This document shows positions 16,179-25,210 of a stretch of 32,149 nucleotides of DNA, one piece after another; the stretch's first letter is position 1, and every line of letters starts with the position of its first letter. A program made the position numbers and the translations under genes. The notes beneath the pieces are model-generated. The model was not told where the DNA came from. It saw only the letters and a list, made by a program, of their open reading frames with translations, and did no database searches. Source of the stretch: an uncultured Bacteroidales bacterium (lineage in GTDB: Bacteria; Bacteroidota; Bacteroidia; Bacteroidales; UBA932); contig CALCEJ010000120.1 of NCBI GenBank assembly GCA_937900465.1, forward strand, positions 1 to 32,149. The letters run 5' to 3'.

Positions 16179-18419
16179 ATGATTTCGGAGTTTACACAAA
16201 AGGACTATGAACTGATTGACAGCGCCTACTCCCTTCTGAAGGAATCGGCAAAAAAGCGCTGCCCGTCACAGCGGGAGATGGGTGTAATCGAAAAGGCATT
16301 CAATTTTGCCAACGACGCTCACCGCAATGTCCGGCGCCGCTCCGGGGAGCCCTACATGCTTCATCCTATCGCCGTTGCCAGAATTGTCGTTGACGATATC
16401 TCGCTGGGCTACAAGTCTATTTCCGCCGCCCTTCTTCACGATGTCGTAGAAGATACGGACTATACCGTAGACGATATCCGGGAAGCATTCGGAGACAAGA
16501 TCGCATCTCTGGTGGACGGTCTTACGAAGATTAAAACCGTACTGGACAAGGAGGAAAAGACAAGATGGGGCGGTTACTCGGAGAGGAGCCTTCAGGCTGA
16601 GAATTTCAAGCGTATCCTGCTTACCCTTAACGATGATCCCCGGGTAGTTCTGATAAAACTCGCTGACCGCCTCCATAACTGCCGGACTATCGAATTCATG
16701 CCGGAGCACAAGAGAGACAAGATTCTCTCGGAGACCATGTTCATCTTCATTCCCCTCGCCCACCGTCTTGGCCTTTACGGGGTAAAATCCGAACTGGAGA
16801 ACATCTGGCTGCGCTACAAGGAGCCTGACGCCTATAAGGAGATTCAGAACAAGATAAGTCTTAATATCAGCGAGAGGGAAAAAGAGATAGATGAATTTGT
16901 AGTACCCATCGAGGAGGCCCTGACAAAAGCCGGGTTCCGTTTCGAGATAAAAAAGCGGGTAAAAACCCCCTTCTCCGTCTGGCATAAGATGCAGACTAAG
17001 CAGATCCCCTTCGAACAGGTTTACGACCTCTACGCAATCCGTATAATCTTTGACGAGGACCGTGAGTCAAACGAGAGCGAACGCGACCAGTGCTATCACG
17101 TTTTCTCCATCGTGACGGGAATCTACCGCTATATGCCGGAGCGCCTCCGGGACTGGGTCAAGCACCCAAAGCAAAACGGCTATGAAGCGCTGCACTGTAC
17201 TCTTCTGAGCAAGTCCGGCATCTGGGTTGAGGCCCAGATCAGGACCCGCCGTATGGATGACATCGCGGAAAAGGGTATTGCGGCCCACTGGTCCTATAAA
17301 AAGAGCGGTTACCTGAGCGAGAATGACAGCGAGATGGACAAATGGCTCGCCAGCATCAAGGACATCCTTATGAATCCGGATGTCAACGCCCTCGAACTGC
17401 TCGACATTATCCACAACGACCTTACTACTTCCGAAATCATAGTCTTCACTCCTAAGGGTGAACAAAAGACAATCCAGGTAGGAGCTACCGTCCTGGATTT
17501 CGCATACCTTATCCATACAGAGATTGGCAACAAGGCAATCGCCGGCAAGGTAAACCAGAAACTTGTCCCCCTCAGCCACGTCATTAAGACCGGAGACCAG
17601 GTTGAAGTCATCACGGCGGAGAATGAAACGCCAAAACGCGAGTGGCTCTCCTTCCTTGTAACCCGCAGGGCAATCTCCGCTGTTGTGGATTATTTCAAGG
17701 ACCAGAGGGAATCCACCGTCGGTTCCGGAAAGGAAATCCTTCGCTCGAAAGTTGAAAGCATAGGCTTTAAGGCAGACGAAAAAAACCTGAAGACTATTAT
17801 GAAGGCCTATAAACTGAACAGTTCTGAAGAGCTCTTCTATAAAGTCGGACTGGGCCTTCTCAAACCAGACAATCTCTCTGACATCCTGAAAAAGGAAGCG
17901 CATAAACCGTCGATATTCTCCAAGATACTACGTCGCGACAGCAACTCCTCTTCCGGTACCGCCCAAACCCAGGGACCGGAGAAAGGGCCTGACGGTGTAT
18001 CTTATCAGATTGCTCCCTGCTGCAGGCCTATTCCCGGGGATGCCGTCATCGGCTTCAAAGGCGAAGACGGGGTGGTCACGGTCCATAAGAAATCCTGTCC
18101 GGTAGCGGAAGGAATAGCATCGACAAGGGGAGAATCCGTAGTCGTCCCCAACTGGTATGATTCTGCCTCGGGAAGAGCCTTCCCCGTCAGGATTTTCCTC
18201 CGTGGCATAGACCGTGTAGGACAGTTGAATGAGATTACGGGATATCTTTCGCTGGTTATGGGCCTGAATATCAGAACCCTTAACCTGACCTCCAGAGACG
18301 GCATATTCGAAGGGTATATGGACATAAGTGTAACGGACAAGTCCATCCTTGAGAAGTTGATGAAGCGCCTCTCCGAGATTGCCGGAATCGAGTCCGTAAC
18401 AAGAAAAGACCTTTCATGA
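16179..18419 (+). CDS. rel: Bifunctional (p)ppGpp synthetase/hydrolase, RelA/SpoT homologue
   Basis: A 746-residue stringent-response enzyme that makes and degrades (p)ppGpp. Domains: the HD hydrolase with HDVVED (H87, D88, E91, D92), which looks intact; the synthetase at about 240-370 (SVWHKM, VYDLYAIRII, KQNGYEALHCTL, EAQIRT); TGS at about 418-480 (IIVFTPKGEQKTIQVGATVLDFAY); a helical linker; a zinc or conserved-cysteine segment (APCCRPIPGDAVIGF); and a C-terminal ACT domain (IDRVGQLNEITGYLS). Both catalytic domains seem competent, so it is probably the sole long RSH protein. It starts 9 nt after ligA, and its stop overlaps the next ATG as ATGA at 18416-18419. Confidence 0.95.
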   Translation: MISEFTQKDYELIDSAYSLLKESAKKRCPSQREMGVIEKAFNFANDAHRNVRRRSGEPYMLHPIAVARIVVDDISLGYKSISAALLHDVVEDTDYTVDDIREAFGDKIASLVDGLTKIKTVLDKEEKTRWGGYSERSLQAENFKRILLTLNDDPRVVLIKLADRLHNCRTIEFMPEHKRDKILSETMFIFIPLAHRLGLYGVKSELENIWLRYKEPDAYKEIQNKISLNISEREKEIDEFVVPIEEALTKAGFRFEIKKRVKTPFSVWHKMQTKQIPFEQVYDLYAIRIIFDEDRESNESERDQCYHVFSIVTGIYRYMPERLRDWVKHPKQNGYEALHCTLLSKSGIWVEAQIRTRRMDDIAEKGIAAHWSYKKSGYLSENDSEMDKWLASIKDILMNPDVNALELLDIIHNDLTTSEIIVFTPKGEQKTIQVGATVLDFAYLIHTEIGNKAIAGKVNQKLVPLSHVIKTGDQVEVITAENETPKREWLSFLVTRRAISAVVDYFKDQRESTVGSGKEILRSKVESIGFKADEKNLKTIMKAYKLNSSEELFYKVGLGLLKPDNLSDILKKEAHKPSIFSKILRRDSNSSSGTAQTQGPEKGPDGVSYQIAPCCRPIPGDAVIGFKGEDGVVTVHKKSCPVAEGIASTRGESVVVPNWYDSASGRAFPVRIFLRGIDRVGQLNEITGYLSLVMGLNIRTLNLTSRDGIFEGYMDISVTDKSILEKLMKRLSEIAGIESVTRKDLS

Positions 18420-20224
18420 TGAGAAAGCAAAAAGGAGGCTGGATCCTCCCTCTGATACCGGTTGTCCTCGTCCTTGGAGCAATGATGATGCCCCAAGGAT
18501 GCGCTAATACGACAACGCCCCCGACCGGAGGGCCCAAAGACACAATCCCTCCGAGAATCGTCGGGGTCTCTCCCCTTCCCGGTACAATCAATGTCCCTAC
18601 CCACGGGACCAAGATAAAATTCACCTTCGACGAATACGTCGTAGTGAAAAGTCCGGAAGCAATATTTCTCTCACCGCCTCTTGAGAAGAAACCGAAGTAT
18701 AAGATAAGCGGAAAAAGCGTAATTGTGTCTTTCGAGTCGGATCTTGATACAAACACTACGTATACCCTTGACATTACGGGCGCTATCGGCGACAACAACG
18801 AGGGTAATATGTACGAAGGATATACCGTCGTTTTCTCCACGGGAGAACAGATTGACTCGATGTGCCTTACCGGAACTGTTCAGGACTGCAATACGCTTAT
18901 GCCGGTCAAGGGGGCGACAGTCCTTCTGTACAAGGACCATTCTGACTCTGCCGTCTTCCTGCACAGGCCGGTCGCCGCCGCAAAAACGGATGACTGGGGA
19001 TATTTCAGTATAAGGAACATCCAGGACACGACATACCGTGTATATGCCATCCGCGATGCAAACAACGACAACATATACCAGGCGGAAAGCGAAACTGTTG
19101 CATTCCTGGATTCGCTTTTCACCCCTACGATGGTCTATAACGACACCCTCTACGAACTTAAGAAGTTCGACATGAAGGATACCGCCGCCTGCCTTGCAAG
19201 AAAGAGTGAACTGGAACTGAACCTGTTCCGTGAAATGCCTTCAAAGCAGTTCATAGTGAAGAAGGAAAGGGTTGGAATGAGGTCAGCATACCTTACTTTC
19301 ATGGCTCCCGGAGCGAATATCCACTCCATGAAAATCAAGGGTCTCCCGGGGGACAAGCTTATTTCCCAGTTCAATCCGGAGAAGGACTCTCTTGAACTTT
19401 GGGTCAATGACCAGCGCAAGCGGCTTCCTGACACCCTCTTCCTTATGGTCAACTATGACAAGACGGATACTGCCGGAATAATGAAGCCTACCGACGAGCT
19501 TGTGAAACTCGCCCTCGACAAGAAAGCCCGTGCGGACGCGATGAAAAGTTCCTCCCGCGACATCCATCACGAGGATACTATCGCAGTCTTCACCTCTACC
19601 GCAGAGCCAGCAACCGTCGAGCAGTACGGCTACGTCTTCGAGTTCAAGTTTCCCCTCATTGAGGAGGCTTGGGATTCCCTTTCCCTGAGAGTCGTGAACC
19701 CGCGTCAGCAGGAATCCGCCGGGAAGTTCACCGTTACCCGTGACAGTACAAACCTCCGTCGCTTTACCGTAATGCCCACGGAACCCTTCCAGAGCGGCTA
19801 TGAGTACTTCCTGAAGGTCCCCTATCGGAAATTCAGGGATATAAACGGCTTTTACAATGACAGTACTGAGGTAAAGGTAACGCTCCCGACGGATGAGAAA
19901 CTGAGTTCCCTCTCCCTCGAGCTCTCCGGTGTCAATAATAAATACATCGTCGAACTCCTGAACGAAAAGAGGGACAAGGTGATCAGGAGTTTTATCATTG
20001 AAAACGACAAGACCCTTCTCTTCCCTTATCTCCAGAAGGGAGCCTATTGTATCAGGATAACTGAGGACCTGAACAGGAACAATCTCGTCGATACCGGAAA
20101 CCTTCTTGAGAAGCGTCAGCCGGAGAAGGTCAAATTCCTGAGGATCGGGGACAGCTTCCTTATCGAAGTTCCCGAGAAGGCGGAAATAGTTCAGCAGCTT
20201 AACCTTGAGGAATTGTTCAGATGA
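18416..20224 (+). CDS. Ig-like (Big_5) domain lipoprotein, Bacteroidota type
   Basis: A 602-residue predicted lipoprotein. The N-terminus MMRKQKGGWILPLIPVVLVL is a signal sequence leading to PQGC (C29); P and Q at -3 and -2 are unusual for a lipobox. It is followed by ANTTTPPTGGPKDTIPPRI, the hallmark opening of Bacteroidota Ig-like (SbsA/Big_5) lipoproteins. The first Ig-like domain (about 40-140) includes IKFTFDEYVVV. A carboxypeptidase-regulatory-like segment follows (GTVQDCNTLMPVKGATVLLY...WGYFSIRNI). The first codon overlaps the rel stop by 4 nt (ATGA); a second ATG follows directly at 18419. The stop overlaps the next gene by 4 nt too. Function unknown, presumably periplasmic or surface-anchored. 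Confidence 0.82.
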   Translation: MMRKQKGGWILPLIPVVLVLGAMMMPQGCANTTTPPTGGPKDTIPPRIVGVSPLPGTINVPTHGTKIKFTFDEYVVVKSPEAIFLSPPLEKKPKYKISGKSVIVSFESDLDTNTTYTLDITGAIGDNNEGNMYEGYTVVFSTGEQIDSMCLTGTVQDCNTLMPVKGATVLLYKDHSDSAVFLHRPVAAAKTDDWGYFSIRNIQDTTYRVYAIRDANNDNIYQAESETVAFLDSLFTPTMVYNDTLYELKKFDMKDTAACLARKSELELNLFREMPSKQFIVKKERVGMRSAYLTFMAPGANIHSMKIKGLPGDKLISQFNPEKDSLELWVNDQRKRLPDTLFLMVNYDKTDTAGIMKPTDELVKLALDKKARADAMKSSSRDIHHEDTIAVFTSTAEPATVEQYGYVFEFKFPLIEEAWDSLSLRVVNPRQQESAGKFTVTRDSTNLRRFTVMPTEPFQSGYEYFLKVPYRKFRDINGFYNDSTEVKVTLPTDEKLSSLSLELSGVNNKYIVELLNEKRDKVIRSFIIENDKTLLFPYLQKGAYCIRITEDLNRNNLVDTGNLLEKRQPEKVKFLRIGDSFLIEVPEKAEIVQQLNLEELFR

Positions 20225-21141
20225 GACGGCTGATTAGGTTCATATCGGCCGCAGTAGCGGCACTCGCTCTTTCCGTCCCGGTCTTTGCCCAGTCCGAGAA
20301 TACCGGTATTGATATCCCGGAGTTCTTCTCGCTGCCGGAAACCGTTACGGATGAATACCTCGACAGTCTGGACATCCCTGTCAACATCGCCCCGAACGAT
20401 TATTGGATTGTCGGAGCCCATTATGGCGTCACCGGCCTCCTGGGCTATTTCAACCCCCCGAGGTCCACTGCTTTCACCCCTGTCAGGAATGCATTCGGAG
20501 TGTCCGTCACAAAGTACGGGACCTTCCTGAACACGATGCATATGGTCGGTCTCGAATTCGGCCTCCAGAAGACATACGAAGGCTATACCTTCAAGATGAA
20601 CAAGGAAACCGGTTACACCCAGCATATCTTCTATGCGACCAGCGCCGTTTACGATGTCTATGAAGCAAACTTCCTTGCCCATCTTCACTTCGACACCGGA
20701 GCCCATTCGAAGATCCTCGCTAAACTCGGAGTCTTCGGCGGATACCGTGACAAAGTCCACCGTGAAGGCTATGAGGGCTACCTGCTGGATGAAATGAAAG
20801 ACGGTTTCGTAGAGGATTACCCGACCAACGGGGATCAGCTTTATTCTGATTTCCGATATACCTACGGTGTTGAAGGGGGCGTCGGGTTCGGCCTGATGTT
20901 CGACCCGTTCGAGATTCACCTTGGCGCCCAGCTCAAGTGGGGCTGGAGAGAATTCCATAACCCGGATTATCTGAGCCCATACTACTACCGATTCTCCTAT
21001 CCCCTTGACGTGATGCTCCAGGTGGGAGTCTATTATCAACTTACTCCAAGACACGGATATACCCGCTATCAGCTTCGCAAGATGGCGAGAAATATTGCCA
21101 GAAACAATGTACAGTACGACAATTCCGGTAACGGTAGGTAA
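20221..21141 (+). CDS. Predicted outer-membrane beta-barrel protein
   Basis: A 306-residue exported protein. The signal peptide MRRLIRFISAAVAALALSVPVFAQ is cleaved after about residue 23 or 24. The mature part has many alternating, aromatic-ended strands (YWIVGAHYGVTGLLGYF, VGLEFGLQKTYEGYTF, LGAQLKWGWREFHN, LDVMLQVGVYYQLTP), as in small Bacteroidota barrels of the outer-membrane beta-barrel/PorT-like type. I do not recognise a specific family. The C-terminus is basic and extends past the last strand (RYQLRKMARNIARNN). Its ATG overlaps the upstream lipoprotein stop by 4 nt, and its 3' end overlaps ispG by 35 nt. It may work with the Ig-like lipoprotein, but only the operon suggests so. Confidence 0.75.
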   Translation: MRRLIRFISAAVAALALSVPVFAQSENTGIDIPEFFSLPETVTDEYLDSLDIPVNIAPNDYWIVGAHYGVTGLLGYFNPPRSTAFTPVRNAFGVSVTKYGTFLNTMHMVGLEFGLQKTYEGYTFKMNKETGYTQHIFYATSAVYDVYEANFLAHLHFDTGAHSKILAKLGVFGGYRDKVHREGYEGYLLDEMKDGFVEDYPTNGDQLYSDFRYTYGVEGGVGFGLMFDPFEIHLGAQLKWGWREFHNPDYLSPYYYRFSYPLDVMLQVGVYYQLTPRHGYTRYQLRKMARNIARNNVQYDNSGNGR

Positions 21142-22441
21142 AGTTACCATAGGCGGTGGACTCGCCCCTGTCCCCCAGACCATGTGCAATACTCACACTT
21201 ACGACGTCGATGAGACTGTCGCCCAGTGTGCAAGGCTCTCGAGGGCTGGCGCTGAGATTATCCGCATCACTGTTCCCGGATTGCGCGATGTGGAGCATAT
21301 GAAGGCAATCAGGGACAAGCTCAGGGAGCTTGGAATCGAGACTCCCCTCGTTGCTGACATTCATTTCTCGTCAGAGACTGCCATTGCCGTCGCCCCCTTT
21401 GTTGAAAAAGTACGCATCAATCCCGGAAACTTTCACAAGGACCACGAAAAGGCCTGCGAACAGTTCCGCCGTCTGATATCCGTATGCAAGGCGTGTGGTA
21501 CGGCGATAAGGATCGGTCTCAATCACGGCTCGCTCGGTTCCTATATCGTCGAGAAATACGGGAATACACCCGAGGCTATGGCCCTTGCTGCCATGGAGTG
21601 GGTGAGAATCTGTGCCGCGGAAGATTTCCGTGAGGTTGTCGTCTCTCTCAAGGCGAGCAATACGGTTGTTATGACTGAAGCCTACAGGCACCTCAGGGTT
21701 ATGATGGAGGCGGAGGGAATCCTTTTCCCCCTTCACGTTGGCGTCACTGAGGCCGGCAACGGAGATTCCGGAAGAATAAAGTCCTGTGTTGCCATTTCCG
21801 CGCTCCTTTCGCAAGGAATCGGCGATACGATAAGAGTTTCCCTCACTGAGGACCCGGAAGCTGAAATTCCGGTCGCAAAATACCTTTCTGACAGGTATAG
21901 CGGAAAGCTGCGCTCCTCGCTTTCGAACCTTCGCATCGAAGGCCGGAAGGCTGAGGCGACATATGCTGCCCCTTCCAGGGAAAGGCTTATCCTGGATCTG
22001 TCCTGCGATTTTGGGAGAAGGCTCTTGGAACGGGATATTGATGAAGTTGCGGTAAAAGGAACCTATCTTGAGGACGGACAGATGAAAGGGATTGACGAAG
22101 ACTTCGGCGAATATCTTTCAAATGAACTTTTACAGGCCGCAAGGCGCCGTTTCTACAAGCCGGAGTATATCGCCTGCCCTGGCTGTGGAAGGACGATGTA
22201 TGACCTTCAGGCGGCTTTCGAAGCGGTAAAAGCCCGCACGGGTCATCTCAAGAACGTAGTGATAGCCGTAATGGGCTGCATAGTCAATGGGCCCGGTGAA
22301 ATGGCAGATGCGGACTGGGGATATGTAGGAGAAGGGAATCACCTCGTCTCCATTTATAAAGGAAAAGAGCCCGTCCTAAGGCACGTTCCGGATACGGAAG
22401 CCGTAGACAGACTCGTTGAACTTATCGAGGGTAAGGCCTAG
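21107..22441 (+). CDS. ispG: 4-hydroxy-3-methylbut-2-en-1-yl diphosphate synthase IspG, shortened-insert form
   Basis: A 444-residue enzyme of the MEP isoprenoid pathway, converting MEcPP to HMBPP with a 4Fe-4S cluster. The TIM-barrel domain is complete (TMCNTHTYDVDET, LVADIHFSS, KVRINPGN, GVTEAGNGDSGRIKS, IGDTIRVSL). Cluster ligands are C357, C360 and C391 with E398 (CPGCGRTMYDL; MGCIVNGPGE). The YIACPGCGRTMYDLQ and DADWGYVGEG segments are of the plant/Chlamydia/Bacteroidetes type. That type normally carries a large A* insert between barrel and cluster domain, with total length around 600; here only about 93 residues (262-354) remain. An in-frame TTG at 21095 is possible, but the ATG at 21107 is preferred. 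It overlaps the barrel gene by 35 nt and shares its stop region with cdsA. Confidence 0.93.
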   Translation: MYSTTIPVTVGKVTIGGGLAPVPQTMCNTHTYDVDETVAQCARLSRAGAEIIRITVPGLRDVEHMKAIRDKLRELGIETPLVADIHFSSETAIAVAPFVEKVRINPGNFHKDHEKACEQFRRLISVCKACGTAIRIGLNHGSLGSYIVEKYGNTPEAMALAAMEWVRICAAEDFREVVVSLKASNTVVMTEAYRHLRVMMEAEGILFPLHVGVTEAGNGDSGRIKSCVAISALLSQGIGDTIRVSLTEDPEAEIPVAKYLSDRYSGKLRSSLSNLRIEGRKAEATYAAPSRERLILDLSCDFGRRLLERDIDEVAVKGTYLEDGQMKGIDEDFGEYLSNELLQAARRRFYKPEYIACPGCGRTMYDLQAAFEAVKARTGHLKNVVIAVMGCIVNGPGEMADADWGYVGEGNHLVSIYKGKEPVLRHVPDTEAVDRLVELIEGKA

Positions 22442-23265
22442 ACAAGGCCCATCAGAACAAGATAAAAGGCTCCTGAGGGGATTGCGAAGATTGCAGAATC
22501 GAAACGGTCCAGCATTCCGCCGTGCCCGGGCATGATCTTTCCGGAATCTTTGACTCCGCAAACCCTCTTCCACTGGGATTCGAACAAATCACCGTAAACA
22601 CCGGCGACATACATAACAACCGCCGCGGCGATGGAGTGGATGATGGGGAATGTCCACATCCCGGTAAGGCAGAGAACTGCGCCCGCGAGGGCGGCGCAGC
22701 CAAGACCGCCCCAGAATCCGGCCCAGGACTTGTTCGGAGATATCTCCGGAGAGAGTTTCTTTCCGTTTTTGCCAAGCAGCATTCCGAACAGATATGCCCC
22801 AACGTCCCCCGACCATATGATTATCATCATCGACAGGATAGCAATACCCTTGAACTCCCCTTCCGGACCAAAAGCGATAACGTTTGCGAGGGCAAGCGGA
22901 AGACTTATGTATACAAGACCGGTATAAAGGCATCCAAGTTGTCTGAAATCACCCTTGTCCTTGTCATACAGACTCGAGGTCATAAGGGCGATCACGAAGA
23001 TGAAATTCAGTGCAAGAAACTTTGGATCAACGTGGAATTTGAATACGACAAAGGTGGAGATGAATATGCAGGCTCCGAATACTGTGGAGAGAAGACGCAG
23101 CTTCCGGTGTGCGTCACCAAGCGTCATCCTGTAGAACTCCGTCAGCATCGTTACCGTCAGGAACAGCATAAGCGCTCCGTAAAGGTACTCGTTAATAAGG
23201 AGTCCCCCGATAACTATCCCGAGAAAAATCAGGCCCGAGATAAGCCTCGTCCACATATTACTCAT
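22438..23265 (-). CDS. cdsA: Phosphatidate cytidylyltransferase CdsA
   Basis: A 275-residue integral membrane enzyme making CDP-diacylglycerol for phospholipid synthesis. It has about seven or eight hydrophobic segments. The C-terminal CDS signature is present as KRVCGVKDSGKIMPGHGGMLDRFDS, including the conserved KD, HGG and DRxD. SPNKSWAGFWGGLGCA is the preceding conserved loop. The frame is open to 23280 and has ATGs at 23280, 23265 and 23256; I chose 23265, which overlaps the ftsH stop by 8 nt. It is the last gene of the rsfS-ftsH-cdsA operon. Its TAG stop is the complement of the TAG stop of the convergent ispG, the two sharing CTAG at 22438-22441. Confidence 0.94.
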   Translation of the reverse strand: MSNMWTRLISGLIFLGIVIGGLLINEYLYGALMLFLTVTMLTEFYRMTLGDAHRKLRLLSTVFGACIFISTFVVFKFHVDPKFLALNFIFVIALMTSSLYDKDKGDFRQLGCLYTGLVYISLPLALANVIAFGPEGEFKGIAILSMMIIIWSGDVGAYLFGMLLGKNGKKLSPEISPNKSWAGFWGGLGCAALAGAVLCLTGMWTFPIIHSIAAAVVMYVAGVYGDLFESQWKRVCGVKDSGKIMPGHGGMLDRFDSAIFAIPSGAFYLVLMGLV

Positions 23266-25207
23266 CAGTGGCCTCTCCATCAGGTTTTACCTTGGGACCG
23301 AGGATCCGCTCAAGGTCCTCAGCAAAGATGACTTCTTTCTCAAGGAGCAGGGCTCCGAGCTGCTCGAAGGCATCGCGGTGCCCTTCGATGATTTTCTTTG
23401 TCCTTTCATGGATATTGTCCACGAGTTTTTTGACCTCTGCGTCCATAAGCTCGGCAGTCTTCTCTGAATACGGCTTCGTGAGATTGTATCCCCTTGCTCC
23501 GCTCGAATCATAGAATGAGAGGGCTCCTACCTTGTCGCTCATTCCATAGTATTGGACCATCGCATAGGCCATTCCCGTAAGGCGCTCAAGGTCATTCAAG
23601 GCACCCGTGGAGGGTTCACCGCTGGTCAGTTCCTCAGCGACACGGCCGCCCAGAAGGGCGCACATACGGTCCATCATATTGGACCTGGTCCAGTTCTTCC
23701 TTTCCTCAGGAACATACCAGGTAAGACCGAGTGCGTTTCCGCGGGGGATGATGCTGACCTTGAATACCGGATCAGCATAAGGAAGCAGCCATCCGACAAG
23801 GGCGTGACCGGCCTCGTGATATGCGGTGTTCTTCTTCTCCGCGGGTGTCATTATGGTTGATTCCTTTCTCTCGAGACCGCCGACGATCCTGTCAACCGCG
23901 TCGAGGAAATCCTGCTGGGTAACTGCGGGACGGTTGTTCCTTGCAGCAGTAAGAGCCGCCTCGTTACAGACATTGGCTATATCCGCTCCGGAGAATCCGG
24001 GCGTATGCTTTGCCATAAACTTTATGTCGAAGTCTTCCGAAAGCCTGAGGCCCTTGACGTGGACCTGGAATATCTCTTCCCTTTCCTTGAGTTCAGGGAG
24101 TTCGACGTGGATCTGCCTGTCGAAGCGACCCGCCCTCATAAGGGCGCCGTCCAGGATGTCGGAGCGGTTCGTCGCAGCAAGCACGATGACGCCGGAATTG
24201 GTTCCAAAGCCGTCCATCTCTGTGAGGAGCTGGTTCAAGGTATTTTCCCTCTCATCATTGGAGGTGAATCCCCCGTTTTTCGCCCTGGCGCGCCCAACGG
24301 CGTCGATCTCATCGATGAAGACAATGCAGGGGGCTTTCTCCTTTGCCTGACGGAAAAGATCCCTTACGCGGGATGCTCCTACGCCGACGAACATTTCAAC
24401 GAAGTCAGAACCGGAGATGGAGAAGAAAGGAACGTTAGCCTCTCCTGCCACAGCCTTTGCAAGCAGGGTCTTACCCGTTCCGGGAGGGCCCACGAGAAGT
24501 GCTCCCTTGGGGATTTTGCCGCCGAGTGCGGTGTATTTTCCGGGGTTCTTGAGGAAATCCACGATTTCCATAACCTCATCCTTTGCTCCGTAAAGACCGG
24601 CTACGTCCTTGAAGGTAACCTTGACCTCATTCTTGTCTGCCAGTTTCCCCGTAGACTTTCCGGCATTGAACGGATTGCCTATTCCGCCCCCTCCGGGAAC
24701 GTTCCTGTTCATCCCGCGGAACATCCAGGCCCAGAATAAAACCAGAATCAGAAGCGGAAGGACCCATTGCAGCAGGTCAGACCAGATATTCTCCCGGTTG
24801 ACCATAATGACCTTGACCTTCGCGTCTTCGGGAAGCGAACTGTTCAGGGTTTCGAACTGCATCTCCGGATCGAACTTTCCGGAAACGAGGAAATACAGCT
24901 GGGGTGAACGCTTGGGAACCACACCGCCGGGGTAAAGGTCCTTGTAGCGGGAAAGCCTGTCTGCCTTTATCTTGATTTCGCCCTTGAAGTCATTTCGGAC
25001 GAAGGTTATGGACTCGATGTCTCCGCGTCCTGCCATCTCTGTGACGTCCTGCCACTCCACTTTCTCCGGATTGGAGGAAGAACCGTGCGAGAACATAGCA
25101 TAAGCAAGGCCCCCTATCAGCAGAAGGTAAAACACCCACGACAGGTTGATGGTTATGACCTTTTTCCTGTTGTTCTTATTGTCGTTGTTGTTGCTTCTTT
25201 GTGCCAT
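23258..25207 (-). CDS. ftsH: ATP-dependent zinc metalloprotease FtsH
   Basis: A 649-residue membrane-anchored AAA+ protease that degrades misfolded membrane proteins and regulatory proteins. The two transmembrane segments are about 23-39 (SWVFYLLLIGGLAYAMF) and 145-164 (LLQWVLPLLILVLFWAWMF), flanking a periplasmic domain. Walker A is GPPGTGKT (240-247), Walker B ends in D299/E300, the SRH is TNRSDILDGALMRAGRFDRQ, and the zinc-binding HEAGH is at 464-468. The very N-terminus is rich in Asn and Lys (NNNDNKNNRKK). It starts 3 nt after the rsfS stop and overlaps cdsA, so the three genes are one operon. Full length and all catalytic motifs are intact. Confidence 0.97.
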   Translation of the reverse strand: MAQRSNNNDNKNNRKKVITINLSWVFYLLLIGGLAYAMFSHGSSSNPEKVEWQDVTEMAGRGDIESITFVRNDFKGEIKIKADRLSRYKDLYPGGVVPKRSPQLYFLVSGKFDPEMQFETLNSSLPEDAKVKVIMVNRENIWSDLLQWVLPLLILVLFWAWMFRGMNRNVPGGGGIGNPFNAGKSTGKLADKNEVKVTFKDVAGLYGAKDEVMEIVDFLKNPGKYTALGGKIPKGALLVGPPGTGKTLLAKAVAGEANVPFFSISGSDFVEMFVGVGASRVRDLFRQAKEKAPCIVFIDEIDAVGRARAKNGGFTSNDERENTLNQLLTEMDGFGTNSGVIVLAATNRSDILDGALMRAGRFDRQIHVELPELKEREEIFQVHVKGLRLSEDFDIKFMAKHTPGFSGADIANVCNEAALTAARNNRPAVTQQDFLDAVDRIVGGLERKESTIMTPAEKKNTAYHEAGHALVGWLLPYADPVFKVSIIPRGNALGLTWYVPEERKNWTRSNMMDRMCALLGGRVAEELTSGEPSTGALNDLERLTGMAYAMVQYYGMSDKVGALSFYDSSGARGYNLTKPYSEKTAELMDAEVKKLVDNIHERTKKIIEGHRDAFEQLGALLLEKEVIFAEDLERILGPKVKPDGEATDE

Positions 25208-25210
25208 TAT

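Noticed and set aside
17067..17903. Minus-strand open frame of 278 codons opposite rel
   Set aside because: Antisense to the conserved synthetase and TGS domains of Rel; no recognisable domain.
20191..21189. Long minus-strand open frame (332 codons) opposite the barrel gene
   Set aside because: It lies fully antisense to the signal-peptide-bearing barrel gene and the start of ispG, has no family features, and is explained by codon bias of the real genes.
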